Shown here piece after piece: positions 30,660 through 31,732 of a stretch of DNA of 31,732 bases. Origin of the DNA: JBLHKS01 sp047620505 (GTDB taxonomy: Bacteria > Verrucomicrobiota > Verrucomicrobiia > Verrucomicrobiales > DEV007); NCBI GenBank assembly GCA_047620505.1, contig JBLHKS010000067.1, positions 1-31,732 on the forward strand, in the 5' to 3' direction. The number at the start of each line of letters is the position of its first letter. The stretch's first letter is position 1. Both the position numbers and the translations under genes were made by a program. Under the pieces are notes generated by a model, which ran no database searches, had not been told where the DNA came from, and saw only the letters and a program-made list of their open reading frames with translations.

Positions 30660-31732
30660 TCATCCGGCCTCTCGCCTCAAGTTTGCCACGGTATAATCGG
30701 GATCATCCGGAAGAACTTCCACGTTAACGATGGCTCCTGCGGTTTTGAGCATTCGACGGCAGTCCGCGGAGAGATGTCTGAGCCGGAGGTTTTTGCCTGC
30801 CGCTCGGTAGCGTTGGGCGAGGGCATCGATCGCCTCCAACGCCGACATGTCGCAAACTTTCGCGTCGCCAAAATCGATCACGATATCAGGAACGTCTGAA
30901 CGCGCCTGAAACCGATCCGCAAACTCCCTGACAGACCCAAAATAGAGGAGTCCGCTGAGAGAATAAATCTTCTCGTCCTTCGTTTCTTTTTCGACGATCA
31001 CAACGACGTGCTTTGAGCTTTTCCAGGCGAAAACCAACGCCGAAAGGACCACTCCGATGAAGACCGCTGTCGCCAGATCGTGCATCACGACGGTCACGGC
31101 CGTCACGACAATAATAACTAGGAGATCCGAGATCGGAACCTTCCCAAATGTCCGAAGCGAAGACCATTCGAAAGTCCCTATCACGACCATAAACATGACG
31201 CCGACGAGGGCGGCGATCGGAATTTTTTCGATGACGACACCGCCAACCATGATGAAGAGCATCAAGGCCACCGCAGCGGTGATTCCAGAGGCTCGACCGC
31301 GTCCGCCGGATTTAATGTTGATCAGCGACTGCCCGATCATCGCGCATCCGCCCATCCCGCCAAACAACCCGGAGAGAACGTTGGCGCCGCCCTGGGCGAG
31401 GCATTCGCGGTTTCCCTGACCGCGTGTTTCGGTCATTTCATCGATGAGCTGAAGCGTCATCAACGATTCGATGATCCCGACCATTGCGATGATGAACGCC
31501 GTTTTCAGAAGGAACGGCCAGGCGGTCATCCAGGCGATTCCAGTCGGAAGGGAGGGGACGGGAAAGGAGCCCGAGAGGCGTCCTTCCTCATTTCCAGGGA
31601 AGGTCGCGAGAACGTCTGAGACGGTCGGCGTGTTCTGAAAACAGAAGAACGCGATCAGCCCAACGGTGATGATGGCGATTAAAGCTGAGGGAACGGCTTT
31701 CGTGAGTTTGGGTAGAAATTGAATGATCGCCA
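30660..31732 (-). CDS. SulP-family anion transporter with STAS domain, N-terminus cut by window edge
   Basis: The frame is open from the right edge to the stop at 30660. An ATG at 31527-31529 is internal, because coding continues upstream (LIAIITVGLIAFFCFQ). The visible 357 residues cover the second half of the transporter core, including ESLMTLQLIDEMTETRGQGN, the signature GQGNRECLAQGGANVLSGLF, GGMGGCAMIGQSLINIKSGG and several membrane helices. A cytoplasmic STAS domain (DIVIDFGDAKVCDMSALEAI) occupies about the last 110 residues. SulP proteins move sulfate, bicarbonate or other anions. Sulfate uptake or efflux would fit a sulfatase-bearing genome, but bicarbonate is equally possible. Confidence 0.9.
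   Translation of the reverse strand, partial: AIIQFLPKLTKAVPSALIAIITVGLIAFFCFQNTPTVSDVLATFPGNEEGRLSGSFPVPSLPTGIAWMTAWPFLLKTAFIIAMVGIIESLMTLQLIDEMTETRGQGNRECLAQGGANVLSGLFGGMGGCAMIGQSLINIKSGGRGRASGITAAVALMLFIMVGGVVIEKIPIAALVGVMFMVVIGTFEWSSLRTFGKVPISDLLVIIVVTAVTVVMHDLATAVFIGVVLSALVFAWKSSKHVVVIVEKETKDEKIYSLSGLLYFGSVREFADRFQARSDVPDIVIDFGDAKVCDMSALEAIDALAQRYRAAGKNLRLRHLSADCRRMLKTAGAIVNVEVLPDDPDYTVANLRREAG

Noticed and set aside
1..31732. Frequent GATC and CGATCG words as a second iterated motif
   Set aside because: They are common but follow from Asp, Ile and Arg codons in this GC-rich coding DNA. I saw no fixed longer word around them.

Overview
The window looks like chromosomal DNA from a member of the PVC group, most likely Verrucomicrobiota. 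The base composition is moderately GC-rich. Two proteins carry the planctomycete/verrucomicrobial combination of a single c-heme domain plus leucine-rich repeats, and there are two secreted sulfatases, a large secreted LamG/glycosidase-like protein, beta-barrel outer-membrane proteins, and a hairpin-rich intergenic repeat of a kind I associate with this group. No rRNA, tRNA, transposase, integrase or CRISPR array was seen.

Layout. 1-4341 (minus strand) is a cytochrome c maturation operon: a heme c/LRR membrane protein, a lipoprotein, ResB, and the N-terminal part of a CcsA/ResC-like protein cut by the window edge. 4493-5580 holds two small unknown genes. 5584-7281 (minus) is a second heme c/LRR protein, paralogous to the first. 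7411-9626 (plus) is a compact stress-type module: a TetR regulator, an ECF sigma factor and an Hsp33-like redox chaperone, with matching operator-like palindromes in front of the TetR and sigma genes. 9824-13070 holds a zinc-ribbon membrane protein, an outer-membrane barrel and a fused NuoE/NuoF-type (FdsB-like) flavoprotein. 13071-13370 is a non-coding repeat. 13371-18278 has a sulfatase interrupted by an in-frame TAG and a divergent 1.1-kilo-residue LamG/glycosidase-like protein. 18261-21714 (minus) is a tightly coupled set: cupredoxin-like protein, HAMP/class III adenylate cyclase, porin. 21830-26090 (minus) has glycerol kinase, a membrane protein, a thioredoxin-fold protein and a DapA-family lyase. 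26213-28728 (plus) has an intact sulfatase and an unknown exported protein. 28759-31732 (minus) has a LOG-family protein, an RDD protein, MoaD and a SulP transporter cut by the window edge.

The most striking signal is not a gene. The perfect palindrome AGCAGCTGCT occurs 18 times, against roughly 0.03-0.04 expected by chance in a sequence this long, spaced about every 1.75 kb across the whole window. Inside genes it is read either as Gln-Leu-Leu or as Ala-Ala-Ala, in unrelated proteins on both strands, and once it is intergenic. It therefore behaves as a DNA-level motif comparable in style to the cyanobacterial HIP1 palindrome, though of different sequence. I know of no description of it in this group, but I could not search.
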